DNA from: Achromobacter insuavis | GTDB lineage: Bacteria > Pseudomonadota > Gammaproteobacteria > Burkholderiales > Burkholderiaceae_B | Assembly (NCBI RefSeq): GCF_902859645.1 | Contig: NZ_CADIJR010000049.1 | Location: forward strand, 1-48,521 | Direction of reading: 5' to 3' | Length of the DNA stretch: 48,521 nt | Part shown: positions 9,138 to 20,029 of the stretch, piece by piece | Numbering within the stretch: position 1 is the first letter of the stretch | How the letters are laid out: every line of letters starts with the position of its first letter | Notes under the pieces: generated by a model | What the model was told of the DNA's origin: nothing | Database searches by the model: none | What the model saw: only the letters and a program-made list of their open reading frames with translations | Translations under genes and position numbers: made by a program

Positions 9138-9692
9138 ATGACCGCCAGACTCCGGGCAGCGCTTTTTTGCCTGCTGCTCTCCACTTTCAGCGCCGCCGCG
9201 CATGCCTGCGACAACCTGCCGTCGTGGGCCCAATCCGCCTGTCAGCGCCTTGACCAGATCTGGTCCGAAGGCGGCAACGACCTCTATTTCAGCGGCTACG
9301 CCTGGCACAACCGCGCCATGTACAGCCGCGAAAAAATCAACAGCTTCAATGAACTGGCCTGGGGCGGCGGCTATGGCCGCAGCATCTACGACGAAGACGG
9401 CGACTGGCAGGGCCTGTACGCCATGGCCTTCCTGGATTCCCACAGCAAGGTCGAGCCGATCGCCGGCTATGGCTTCCTGAAGATCGGACGGGTCAGCGAG
9501 AATTTCCGGCTGGGCGCCGGCTATACGGTCTTCCTGACCGCGCGCCACGACATCATGAGCTACGTGCCCTTCCCCGGCGTGCTGCCGCTGGTCTCGGCCG
9601 GCTACAAGGACACCATGCTGTACGCCACCTACATTCCCGGTTCGCGCGGCGCGGGCAACGTGCTGTTCATGTTCGGCCGCTGGGCCTTCTGA
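9138..9692 (+). CDS. pagP: Lipid A palmitoyltransferase PagP
   Basis: PagP is an outer-membrane beta-barrel enzyme that transfers palmitate from a phospholipid to lipid A, which changes antimicrobial-peptide resistance and host recognition. The 184-residue precursor has a 23-residue signal peptide ending AAAHA. The mature part carries the catalytic residues in GYAWHNR (H57) and FLDSHS (D100, S101), matching His33, Asp76 and Ser77 of E. coli PagP, and ends in an aromatic beta-strand (FMFGRWAF). The ATG at 9138 gives a clean signal peptide but has no clear ribosome-binding site. An in-frame TTG at 9114 would add eight residues. In Bordetella bronchiseptica pagP is known to be Bvg-controlled; whether that applies here is untested. 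Confidence 0.93.
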   Translation: MTARLRAALFCLLLSTFSAAAHACDNLPSWAQSACQRLDQIWSEGGNDLYFSGYAWHNRAMYSREKINSFNELAWGGGYGRSIYDEDGDWQGLYAMAFLDSHSKVEPIAGYGFLKIGRVSENFRLGAGYTVFLTARHDIMSYVPFPGVLPLVSAGYKDTMLYATYIPGSRGAGNVLFMFGRWAF

Positions 9693-9748
9693 CGGCCCGG
9701 CGCGACGCCGCGGGACTTTCCCAGGCGCCCGCCGCAGCGCGTTCCAAT

Positions 9749-9764
9749 GGCCCGCCGGCGGGCC
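9749..9764. terminator. 16-base palindrome between convergent pagP and chaC
   Basis: The perfect palindrome GGCCCGCC/GGCGGGCC sits in the 78-base gap between two convergent stop codons. No T-run follows on either strand, so its role as a terminator is only suggested by position. Confidence 0.35.
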
Positions 9765-9770
9765 GCCCGT

Positions 9771-10382
9771 TCAGCAGGGCTGCAGGCCCAGCCGGCGCAC
9801 CAGTTCGCCCAGGCGCCAATCATCGATGCCGTGGGCGCGCAGCGCCTTCTCGGTTTCCACCACGTAATCCAGGCACGGGCCCGAATGCCCGACCGCATTG
9901 CGCACCGACGCCAGCAGGCGGTCGTCGCTCAGGTCGGCGGCGTATTCCTGGCAGGCGCGATTCAATAGGAACACCAGCCCGCGCACCGGCGCCTGTTCGG
10001 TATGGCAGGCCAGCCAGCGCGGCGTGTAGGCGCCGGTGACCATCTCGCGGCGCCACAGCGCCTCGAACACCGCAGGCACGTCACAGGCGGCAATCTGGAA
10101 CGCCACGCCGCGGCAGCAGCCGCCGCGATCCAGTCCAAACACCAGCCCGGGATTGTCGGGCGAGCCGCGATGGTCGTGCGACCACAGGCACAGCGAGCGG
10201 TGATAGCCGCGCACCGTGGCCAGGCGCCGTTCGCGCCAGGCAAAACCGGGATGCCAGATCAGGGAGCCGTAGGCGAACACCCACAGGTCGTCGGTGCCGT
10301 TCCATCCCACCAAAAGCTCTTCCACCGACGCGGGTTGCGCCTTCGCCAATCCGGCACAGCCGGCGGGTACTGCCAACGACAT
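9771..10382 (-). CDS. Gamma-glutamylcyclotransferase, ChaC family
   Basis: A 203-residue ChaC-type enzyme that degrades glutathione to 5-oxoproline and Cys-Gly in the cytoplasm. Evidence is the substrate-binding VFAYGSLIWHPGF near residues 35-47, the conserved RRYHR-like block VRGYHRSLC, and the conserved glutamate in RREMVTGAYTPRW (E113). The ATG at 10382 follows an AGAGGA motif at close spacing. The gene is convergent with pagP. An inverted repeat 22 bases upstream of the start (10405-10425) may be an operator. The ChaC-type preference for glutathione is inferred from the family. Confidence 0.88.
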   Translation of the reverse strand: MSLAVPAGCAGLAKAQPASVEELLVGWNGTDDLWVFAYGSLIWHPGFAWRERRLATVRGYHRSLCLWSHDHRGSPDNPGLVFGLDRGGCCRGVAFQIAACDVPAVFEALWRREMVTGAYTPRWLACHTEQAPVRGLVFLLNRACQEYAADLSDDRLLASVRNAVGHSGPCLDYVVETEKALRAHGIDDWRLGELVRRLGLQPC

Positions 10383-10404
10383 AGGGTCCTCTGATATCCC
10401 GGGT

Positions 10405-10425
10405 TCATTCCCATGGCGGGAATGA
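10405..10425. promoter_or_regulatory. Inverted repeat upstream of chaC
   Basis: Arms TCATTCCC and GGGAATGA are separated by five bases, 22 bases before the chaC start codon. It could be a repressor site or a leader hairpin. There is no direct evidence for either. Confidence 0.4.
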
Positions 10426-10600
10426 CGGATATGCTACGCCGCCTGCCGCGCAAAAGAATTGCGAGATGGGCCGCGCGCAACACGCCGAAAGAAATTTGTA
10501 TTCGCCGGAAGGCGGCGCCAGGGAAAAAAATTGCGCTCCGCCCCAAGGACCGCTTTCACCCCGGCCGGACGGCCGCCGGCAGCCCGGCCGGCCGGTCCGC

Positions 10601-11059
10601 CTAGAGCGCGTCCAGCGGCAGTTCGGTGGTGCTCTTGATGACTTCCATCGAGAAGCTGGCGCTGACGTCCAGCAGGTCGACCGCGGCGATCAGGCGGCGG
10701 TAGAAGCGGTCATAGGCCGCCATGTCCTCGACCACCACCTTGAGCAGGTAGTCGATGTCGCCGGCCATGCGATGGAACTCGACCACATTCGGCAGCGCCA
10801 TGACCGCGTTGATCAGGCTCTGGGTCCATTTCTCGTTGTGCTGGCTGGTCTTGATCGAGACGAACACGGTCAGGTTCAGCCCCAGCGCGCGCGGGTCCAG
10901 CAGGATGGCGTTGCGGGCGATGACGCCATCGTCCTTGAGCTTCTGGATGCGGCGCCAGCAGGGGGTGACGGACAGATTGACCTGCTCGGCGATCTCGGCG
11001 ACCGAGCAGGTGGCGTCCTTCTGCAGCAACGCCAAGATCTTGATGTCCGTCTGGTCCAT
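10601..11059 (-). CDS. Lrp/AsnC family transcriptional regulator
   Basis: A 152-residue Lrp/AsnC regulator. The winged helix-turn-helix occupies residues 1-60 (SVAEIAEQVNLSVTPCWRRIQKL) and the RAM ligand-binding domain about 65-148, including the GDIDYLLKV block. The start ATG at 11059 has AGGA eight to nine bases upstream. Members usually sense amino acids and act locally or globally. Its nearest neighbours are chaC downstream (218 bases away) and an SDR gene upstream (103 bases away), both on the same strand, so the target cannot be assigned. Confidence 0.9.
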   Translation of the reverse strand: MDQTDIKILALLQKDATCSVAEIAEQVNLSVTPCWRRIQKLKDDGVIARNAILLDPRALGLNLTVFVSIKTSQHNEKWTQSLINAVMALPNVVEFHRMAGDIDYLLKVVVEDMAAYDRFYRRLIAAVDLLDVSASFSMEVIKSTTELPLDAL

Positions 11060-11162
11060 GGGGATTCCTCAAGCGATATCGCCGCAATCTTGCCCTGACA
11101 CCCCGCCCGCGTCCAGCCGCGGAACACCCTAAGCAGCCCCACGGACCGCCCGGGGCGCGGAT

Positions 11163-11942
11163 TCAGTACGTGCCGGGGTAGCCGCCGCCATCGAGCAGGA
11201 TGTTCTGCGCCGTCATGTAGCCCGCGTGCGCCGAGCAGACATAGGCGCACAGCGCCCCCAGCTCCTCGGGCTGGCCGTAGCGGCCGGCCGGGCTGGCGCG
11301 GCCGCGCTCGTCCCACAGCTGTTCGAAGGTCTTGCCGCCTTCCTCCAGCATGCCGCGGATGTGACGCGCCTGCGCGTCGGTGGCGAAGGCGCCCGGCAGC
11401 AAGTTGTTGATGGTGACGTTGTGGCGCACGGTCTGGCGCGCCAGGCCGCTGACGAAGCCGATCAGCCCGGCGCGCGCGCCGTTGGACAACCCCAGCTCGG
11501 CGTGCGGCGCCTTGACGCTGCGCGAGACGATGTTGACGATGCGCCCGAAGCGCCGCTCGATCATGCCGTCGACCACGCGGCGGATCATGTCGATGGGGCC
11601 CAGCATCATGGAATCGAGCGCCGCGATCCAGTCGTCATGGCTCCAGTCGCGGAAATCGCCGGGCATGGGGCCGTCGGCGTTGTTGATCAGGATATCGGGG
11701 TGCGGGCACGCGGCCAGCGCGGCGTCGCGCCCCTCGGGCAGCGTCAGGTCGGCCGAGACCCAGCCCACGCCGATGCCCGTGGCGCGCGCGATCTCGGTCG
11801 CGGCCTGCTCCAGCGTCTGCGGATTGCGCGCCGCGATGGTCACCGCCACGCCCTCGCGCGCCAATTGCAGGGCACAGGCCCGGCCCATGCCGCGGCTGCC
11901 GCCGAATACCAATGCCGTCTTGCCGCTGATCCCCAGATCCAT
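11163..11942 (-). CDS. SDR-fold oxidoreductase-like protein with an altered catalytic motif
   Basis: A 259-residue Rossmann-fold protein of the short-chain dehydrogenase/reductase superfamily. It keeps the cofactor motif GGSRGMG (14-20), NNAD (87-90), the serine of VNIVS (S140) and the C-terminal LLDGGGYPGTY. Where classical SDRs have YxxxK, the aligned positions read SNGAR (S153, R157), so the catalytic Tyr and Lys are both absent. This resembles the known ketoacyl-ACP-reductase-like subgroup that lacks a perfect SDR tetrad. The reaction is therefore uncertain. The ATG at 11942 is preceded by GGAG at eight-base spacing. It is divergent from the cupin gene at 12107. Confidence 0.82.
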   Translation of the reverse strand: MDLGISGKTALVFGGSRGMGRACALQLAREGVAVTIAARNPQTLEQAATEIARATGIGVGWVSADLTLPEGRDAALAACPHPDILINNADGPMPGDFRDWSHDDWIAALDSMMLGPIDMIRRVVDGMIERRFGRIVNIVSRSVKAPHAELGLSNGARAGLIGFVSGLARQTVRHNVTINNLLPGAFATDAQARHIRGMLEEGGKTFEQLWDERGRASPAGRYGQPEELGALCAYVCSAHAGYMTAQNILLDGGGYPGTY

Positions 11943-12106
11943 GCCTGACTCTCCAGAGTGGTGCCGTGAAGCGGACCAGTATAGGAGCGGCGGGCCGCCG
12001 CGGGGGTGGAAATTTTTTCTAATGTTCGGGCCGGGACGGCCGAATTTGGCAAAGGCATTCCAGCGCAAATCCCTAAGATGAAACCTTGTCATCCAGGGGC
12101 CTGCCC

Positions 12107-12643
12107 ATGACCTCCGTCCAACTTGCCACCGCAGACCTGCGCTCGCTGTGCGAATCGGTGCAGGCCGCCCAGATGAACGCGGCCCGCGCCCTGCTGCGCG
12201 AGCTGGCCAGCAGCGTCGCCAATGCCGGCGATATGCTGCGCGCCCTGCCCGAAGACCTGCGCGCCGGCCGCGCCGACACCTACACCCGCCACATCGCCTA
12301 CGCCGATCCGCATGGCGCCTTCACCGTCGCCTACCTGATCTGGCGCCCGGGGCAATTCAGCCCGGTGCATGGTCACAAGACCTGGTGCACCTACCAGGTC
12401 CTGCAGGGCGAATTGGCCGAAACCCACTACCGCTGGGACCCGGTCGCCGCCGCGGCCATTGCCTGCGGCGAGGTCAGCCGGCGGCCGGGCGACGTCGTCA
12501 CCGCCGCCCCGGGCCTGCGCCAGATCCACCGGCTCGGCAATGCCGGCCCCGGCGTCGCGGTGTCCCTGCACATCTATGGCGTGGACCAGGCCGACCTCTG
12601 CACCGGCGTCAATCACCTGGTGCCGACGCCCGCCACGCATTGA
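12107..12643 (+). CDS. Cysteine dioxygenase-like cupin protein
   Basis: A 178-residue protein of the cysteine/thiol dioxygenase cupin family (non-haem iron enzymes that oxidise a thiol to a sulfinate). The iron-binding histidines can be seen in SPVHGHKTWCTYQ (H88, H90) and QIHRLGN (H141), and the strand VLQGELAETHY follows the first pair as in cysteine dioxygenase. Substrate is not certain: bacterial members act on cysteine, 3-mercaptopropionate or other thiols. AGGGG lies eight bases before the ATG at 12107, which decides this start over an in-frame TTG at 12086. It converges with the ThDP enzyme operon. Confidence 0.8.
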   Translation: MTSVQLATADLRSLCESVQAAQMNAARALLRELASSVANAGDMLRALPEDLRAGRADTYTRHIAYADPHGAFTVAYLIWRPGQFSPVHGHKTWCTYQVLQGELAETHYRWDPVAAAAIACGEVSRRPGDVVTAAPGLRQIHRLGNAGPGVAVSLHIYGVDQADLCTGVNHLVPTPATH

Positions 12644-12678
12644 CCGCGGGATGCCAGTCTTCGCAACGGGATCCCCAT

Positions 12679-12704
12679 AAAAAAAGCGGGGCCAATGGCC
12701 CCGC
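12679..12704 (-). terminator. Rho-independent terminator of the GntR-Bug-ThDP operon
   Basis: Read on the minus strand, an 8-base-pair GC stem (GCGGGGCC/GGCCCCGC) with a 3-base loop is followed by seven T residues. It lies 18 bases after the ThDP enzyme stop codon. Confidence 0.92.
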
Positions 12705-12721
12705 CCTGTCTTGCCTGCGCC

Positions 12722-14416
12722 TCAGCCCATCCACTGGCTGACCGGCGCCGCCGCATCCTGCAGCGGCTGCGCCACCACGTCGATCAGCGCCGGGCCGTCG
12801 TGCTCCATGGCCGCCTTGATGGCCGCGTCCAGCTTGGCCGGATCCTCGACCCGCCAGGCCTTCACGCCATAGGCTTCGGCGATGCGGGCGTGGTCGGTGC
12901 GATCGAAGTCCACGCTGTAGTAGCGCTTGTCGTAGCCGGCCTTCTGGCTGGCCTTGATCCAGCCATAGACCGAGTTCGAAAACACGATCATCAGCAGCGG
13001 CGCCTTGTGGCGCACGATGGTCTCGAGCTCGCCGACGGTGAAGCCGAAGCTGCCGTCGCCCATCACCGAGACGCACTTGGCGTTCGGCCGGCCGACCCAG
13101 GCGCCCAGCGCCGCCGACATCGAGAAACCCAATGCGCCATGGGCGCGGTTGGTGATGAAGTGGCGGCCGGGCCGCGACACGTCGTAATAGGCCGAGAAAT
13201 ACGGGCACGGCGTGCCGGGGTCGGCGCACACCACAGCGTCGTCGGGCAACAGGCGATTGAGCGACTGCACCACGCGCTCGGGGCGGATCGGCGCATCCAG
13301 GCTGTTCGCCAGCGGCTCCAGCTGCGCGCGTCGCGCGGCCTTGGCGCGGCCGGCCAGCACCGCGCCGTCGGCGGCGTCGGACGGCCGGTGCGCCAGGCGC
13401 GCCTGCACCTCGGCGCCAAGCGCCTGCAGGGCCAGCTTGGCATCGCCCACCATGCCGACTTCGGTCAGGTAGTTGGCGCCGATCACCATCGGATCGATGT
13501 CGATGTGCAGGATCGGCACGTCGCGGTTCGGGAAGCGCCAGTGCTCGGTCGAGGTCGACCCCGCGCGGCAGCCGACGAACAGCACCACGTCGGCCGCGGC
13601 CACCACGTCGCGCGTCGCCATCACGCCGCCGTTCGAGCCCACCACGCCCGCGTTCAGCGGATGCGTGTCGGCCAGGCTGCCCTGGCCGCTGACGGTCACG
13701 CAGACCGCCGCCTTCAGGCTCTCGGCCAGTTCCTGCAGCGCGCCGCTGGCGCCGGCGATCACCACGCCGCCGCCGCAGATGATGACCGGCGCGCGCGCGC
13801 CGACCAGGCGCTGCGCCGCGCGCGCCACGTCGGCCGGATCCGGCGCGTAGCGCAGCGAGGGGAATTGCGCGTGTTCCGGCTGGGCCCAGACATCGGCGCC
13901 ATCGACCTGCTGCTTCATCACGTCATACGGGAAGCACAGGTGCGCCGAACCGGGCTTGCCGGTGGTCATGGCGCGGAACGCCGCGCGCACCATGCCGGGA
14001 ATCTGGTCGGCGCGGTCGATGGTGCGGTTCCATTTGGTCAGCGGCCGGTACAGGGCCTCCTGGTCCAGTTCGGTCAGCGGGTACTTGCCGCGCGAGCCCA
14101 CCGCCACGTCGGACGTGATGCCCAGCACCGGGATGGACGACTCGTTGGCCTCCACCAGCCCGGGCAGCAGATAGGTCGCGCCGCCGCCGCTCGGCCCTTC
14201 GCACACGCCGACCTTGCCGGTCACGCGGGCGTAGGCGTCGGCCATGTAGCCGGCGCTGCGCTCGTCCCGGGTCAGGATGTGCTGCATGCCATGATCGAGC
14301 CGGTAGAGCGCGTCGTAGAACGGCAGGCTGGTATCGCCGCACAGGCCGAAAATATGTTTGACGCCGTTGTGTTGCAGCATCCGCACCATTGCTTCGGCGC
14401 CGGTCAAGGTATCCAT
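12722..14416 (-). CDS. Thiamine-diphosphate-dependent enzyme, acetolactate synthase-like
   Basis: A 564-residue ThDP enzyme with the three-domain layout of acetolactate synthase, glyoxylate carboligase and benzoylformate decarboxylase. The catalytic glutamate is in RDERSAGYMAD (E52). The central domain covers about 190-340. The Mg2+/ThDP motif runs from GDGSFGF (453-459) to N481 in FSNSVYG. The exact substrate, probably a 2-oxo acid or an acyl-CoA, cannot be read from sequence. It is the last gene of an operon with a Bug receptor and a GntR regulator, which suggests catabolism of an imported carboxylate. The ATG at 14416 gives a standard N-terminus. Confidence 0.83.
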   Translation of the reverse strand: MDTLTGAEAMVRMLQHNGVKHIFGLCGDTSLPFYDALYRLDHGMQHILTRDERSAGYMADAYARVTGKVGVCEGPSGGGATYLLPGLVEANESSIPVLGITSDVAVGSRGKYPLTELDQEALYRPLTKWNRTIDRADQIPGMVRAAFRAMTTGKPGSAHLCFPYDVMKQQVDGADVWAQPEHAQFPSLRYAPDPADVARAAQRLVGARAPVIICGGGVVIAGASGALQELAESLKAAVCVTVSGQGSLADTHPLNAGVVGSNGGVMATRDVVAAADVVLFVGCRAGSTSTEHWRFPNRDVPILHIDIDPMVIGANYLTEVGMVGDAKLALQALGAEVQARLAHRPSDAADGAVLAGRAKAARRAQLEPLANSLDAPIRPERVVQSLNRLLPDDAVVCADPGTPCPYFSAYYDVSRPGRHFITNRAHGALGFSMSAALGAWVGRPNAKCVSVMGDGSFGFTVGELETIVRHKAPLLMIVFSNSVYGWIKASQKAGYDKRYYSVDFDRTDHARIAEAYGVKAWRVEDPAKLDAAIKAAMEHDGPALIDVVAQPLQDAAAPVSQWMG

Positions 14417-14475
14417 GTCTTCTCCACGCGATGCGCGGACCGGGCGGGACGCGATCGCGCCCCGCCGCGGGCCGC

Positions 14476-15465
14476 TCAGTTATCCAGGTTGATGTTGCTG
14501 CTCTTGATGAACTTGCTCCAGCGGTCGTATTCCGCCTTCACGTAGGCATCCAGCGCCGGGCCGTTCGACGCCACGATCTCGAAGCCCGCCTCTTCCAGCT
14601 TCTTCTTGACGTCCGGATCGGCCAGCACGGTGTTGAAGGCCTGCGTCAGCTTCTTCACGGTCGCCTCCGGCGTGCCCTTGGGGGCGAACATGCCGCTCCA
14701 CGAATAGGCGACGAACCCGGGGAAACCGGACTCGGCCACCGTCGGCACGTTGGGCAGGTCGGGCAGGCGCTTCTCGCCGGCCACCGCCAGCGGCTTGATC
14801 TTGCCGGCCTGGATCTGGCCGCGCAGCGCGGCGAAGCTCAGCCAGGTCATGTTGGCCTGACCGCCCACCACCGCCTGGATGGCCGGTCCGCCGCCGCCGT
14901 ACGGCACGTGCAGCAGCTCCACCTTCGACAGGCGCTTGAGTTCCTCCGGCGCCAGGTGATTGAGCGAACCGACGCCGGTGGAGGCGTAGTTGAACTTGTT
15001 GGGCGGCTGCTTGGCCGCGGCCGCCAGGAAGTCCTTCAGGTTGTCGCCCGGCACGCCCGGGTTGGCGCCCAGCACCAGCGGAAAGCGCACGGTCTGGGTG
15101 ATGGCGACGAAGTCCTTGAAGGTGTCGTAGGGCAGCTTGGGTTTGACCGCCGGATTGATGCCGTGGTTGTCGAAGCTGACCAGCAGCGTGCTGCCGTCGG
15201 GCTCGGCCCGCGCCACGAAGGCGGTGGCGATCTGGCTGGCGGCGCCCGGGCGGTTTTCCACCACCACGGCGCGCCCGCCCAGCTCCTTGGACAGCCGCGG
15301 CTGCAGGATGCGGGCCAGGATATCGGTGCTGCCGCCCGGCGGATACGGCACCACCAGGATCAGCGGCTTGTCTTCCGCCCGGGCGGGCGCGGCGGCCAAT
15401 CCGCCCCCCAGCGCGGCAAGCGCGCAAACGGCCGCCAAGGCGCGCCGCATCGTTGTGTAGGTCAT
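14476..15465 (-). CDS. Bug-type tripartite tricarboxylate transporter substrate-binding protein (TctC family)
   Basis: A 329-residue periplasmic receptor of the Bug family, very expanded in Bordetella and relatives. A signal peptide of about 30 residues ends APARA. The mature protein begins with the family motif LVVPYPPGGSTDILAR and later shows GAASQIATAFVA and YKDTM-like ligand-loop regions typical of the family. No TctA/TctB membrane genes accompany it, which is common for orphan Bug proteins. Its start codon overlaps the stop of the GntR gene by four bases (ATGA), so the two are translationally coupled. The ligand is unknown, presumably an organic acid used by the downstream ThDP enzyme. 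Confidence 0.9.
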   Translation of the reverse strand: MTYTTMRRALAAVCALAALGGGLAAAPARAEDKPLILVVPYPPGGSTDILARILQPRLSKELGGRAVVVENRPGAASQIATAFVARAEPDGSTLLVSFDNHGINPAVKPKLPYDTFKDFVAITQTVRFPLVLGANPGVPGDNLKDFLAAAAKQPPNKFNYASTGVGSLNHLAPEELKRLSKVELLHVPYGGGGPAIQAVVGGQANMTWLSFAALRGQIQAGKIKPLAVAGEKRLPDLPNVPTVAESGFPGFVAYSWSGMFAPKGTPEATVKKLTQAFNTVLADPDVKKKLEEAGFEIVASNGPALDAYVKAEYDRWSKFIKSSNINLDN

Positions 15466-16205
15466 GTTTTTTCCCCTGCTGTTGTGGTGTTGGCCGGCGC
15501 TACCGTGGCGGGTTCGGCCTGGTCCCGCATGTAAATCGTTGAAAAGCCGGTGCGAATGACATCGGTGATCTGGTCCAGCCGCCGGCCGATGTGGCTGCGC
15601 ATCATGTCCGGCAAGGCGTCGATGTCGCGCCGCTCCAGCGCCTGGACGATGCGCATGTGCTCGCCCTGGGTATGGCTGCGGCGGCCCTGCTGCATGTCGA
15701 TCCAGCGCACGAAATGGATGCGGGCATTGACGCTTTCCAGCGCCCGCACGAATTCCTCGTTGCGCGAATAGCGCGCCAGCGTCAGGTGGAATGCCTCGTC
15801 CAGCTCCAGCAGGCGGGTCGCGTCGCTGTCCTCGGGCACGTCGCGCGAGCGTTCGACAAACGCGCGCAGCGCCGCCAGCTCCTCGTCGGTGGCGCGCTCG
15901 CAGGCGGCGCGCACGATGCCGGCCTCGAGCACCGCGCGGTATTCATAGAGGCTGTGGATCTGCTTGGCGTCCAGCAACCGCGCGATGAAGCCGCGGTTCA
16001 CCGAACGGGTCAGGAAGCCCTCCACCATCAGCTGGTTGAGCACCTCGCGCAGGGGCGTGCGGCTCACGTTCAGGCGACGGGCCAGCTCGACCTCGTTGAT
16101 GCGTTCGCCCGGCTTGAACTCGAAACTCACCGCCATCGCCTTGACGGCGTTGTACAGCTCGGCCTGGCCGGCCATGGTGCGGGCTGCGGGTCGGGATGGC
16201 GTCAT
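15462..16205 (-). CDS. GntR family regulator with FCD domain
   Basis: A 247-residue GntR/FadR-type regulator. The winged helix (about residues 14-80) contains INEVELARRLNVSRTPLREVLNQL, and an all-helical FCD effector domain (about 85-215) follows, with the metal-site residues expected around DEAFH and HMRIVQALERRD. It heads the operon with the Bug receptor and ThDP enzyme and probably controls it in response to their substrate. The start is uncertain. The ATG at 16205 was chosen because it lies just ahead of the conserved domain and beyond the palindromic site at 16254-16269. ATGs at 16250 and 16262 are in frame but overlap that site. Confidence 0.85.
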   Translation of the reverse strand: MTPSRPAARTMAGQAELYNAVKAMAVSFEFKPGERINEVELARRLNVSRTPLREVLNQLMVEGFLTRSVNRGFIARLLDAKQIHSLYEYRAVLEAGIVRAACERATDEELAALRAFVERSRDVPEDSDATRLLELDEAFHLTLARYSRNEEFVRALESVNARIHFVRWIDMQQGRRSHTQGEHMRIVQALERRDIDALPDMMRSHIGRRLDQITDVIRTGFSTIYMRDQAEPATVAPANTTTAGEKT

Positions 16206-16242
16206 GAGGGTGTCGGCCGCCTGGGCGCTCCGGGTGGGGATG

Positions 16243-16269
16243 AAGTGCATACTAAAGTGCATACACTTT
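16243..16269. promoter_or_regulatory. Candidate GntR operator
   Basis: A perfect inverted repeat AAAGTG-CATA-CACTTT occupies 16254-16269. The half AAGTGCATAC is repeated 12 bases away (16243-16252 and 16255-16264). It lies directly upstream of the GntR gene, the usual position for autoregulation by FCD-type GntR proteins. Binding is inferred. Confidence 0.6.
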
Positions 16270-16387
16270 GCGCCACAACCCGGGTTTGCCCGCAAGACGC
16301 GCGACAACAATCCGTCCCCCAAAATTTGGAGGCGGGAAGATCAGACAGGGAAAGGACCCGCGCGGCAACCGCGCGCGGAAGTCAGGA

Positions 16388-17107
16388 TCAGACGCCCGTG
16401 TCGAGCGTGTAATGAGCGCCGTCGCGGTTTTCCAGCGTCAGCGTGGACAGCACCGGCGTCACCGCCGTGGCGTCCTCGCGCACGTGGATACGCAGATTGG
16501 CCAGCGGCACGTCCCAGCCGCCCGTGGCGGCTTCGGCCGTCACGCCGGCCACCAGCGCCAGCCGTTCGGCCACCTGGCGCGCCTGGGCGGCGCGGGCGTC
16601 GATCCGCAGCAGGCCGCGGGCGCCGTTGGGATGCGCCATCAGCTCGGGCGACCAGACGCACTCGGGCGTCAGGTGGCGACAGAAATACATGCGGATGCCG
16701 GGCAGCGGTTGCTCGGCGAAACGCACGGTATGGAAACGGGCCTCGACTTCCTGGCCATCCAGCATGGCGGGACGGGACAGTTCCTGCATCGGATTGACGG
16801 CGAAGCCCGCCTTGAGCAGGCGCTCGCGCGTGGCCTCGGCGTCATAGGTGCGGAACACCAGCGCCTCGAGCCCGAAGGGCGAATCGGCGATTTCCTTGCG
16901 CGCCGGCGGCGCGCCGGGCGGCCAGCCCAGCAGTTCGACGTAGGTGCCTTCGAGCACGATCAGGCGGTTGCACGAACCGAGGTTGTGCACCGCCTTATCG
17001 CTCAGGTGGAAACCCTGGCGCTCGAAGTGCGGCGCCAGCGCATCCAGCCGGTCCCGCACCATGACCACGGCGTGGTCGAACTCGGTCTGGCCGACGGCAT
17101 GCAGCAT
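16388..17107 (-). CDS. VOC-fold protein, glyoxalase-like domain
   Basis: A 239-residue protein of the vicinal-oxygen-chelate superfamily, with the glyoxalase-like domain pattern FDHAVVMVRD at residues 10-19, a central GLEALVFRT strand, and a second half with RMYFCRHLTPECVW. The residues that would bind metal are not obvious enough to predict a reaction. It begins 12 bases after the secA stop codon on the same strand, so it is probably co-transcribed with secA; a functional link to secretion is not implied. The ATG at 17107 is the natural start. Confidence 0.75.
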   Translation of the reverse strand: MLHAVGQTEFDHAVVMVRDRLDALAPHFERQGFHLSDKAVHNLGSCNRLIVLEGTYVELLGWPPGAPPARKEIADSPFGLEALVFRTYDAEATRERLLKAGFAVNPMQELSRPAMLDGQEVEARFHTVRFAEQPLPGIRMYFCRHLTPECVWSPELMAHPNGARGLLRIDARAAQARQVAERLALVAGVTAEAATGGWDVPLANLRIHVREDATAVTPVLSTLTLENRDGAHYTLDTGV

Positions 17108-17119
17108 GGCGTTATCCGC

Positions 17120-19855
<2,736 letters not shown>

Positions 19856-20029
19856 GCGTATGTCGGCCGCACGAGCCCCGCCGCGCCCGCATGGGGCCAG
19901 GGCGGCGTCGCCCGTGACTTGATTTATTTGGTTGAGCGGGGGTCCGCTGGGAAACGAACCAGTTTAACGCACCTGGCGCGTAATAGCCTGGACCTATGGC
20001 CAGGGTGGCACTGTAGCCCGGATCGGGCG

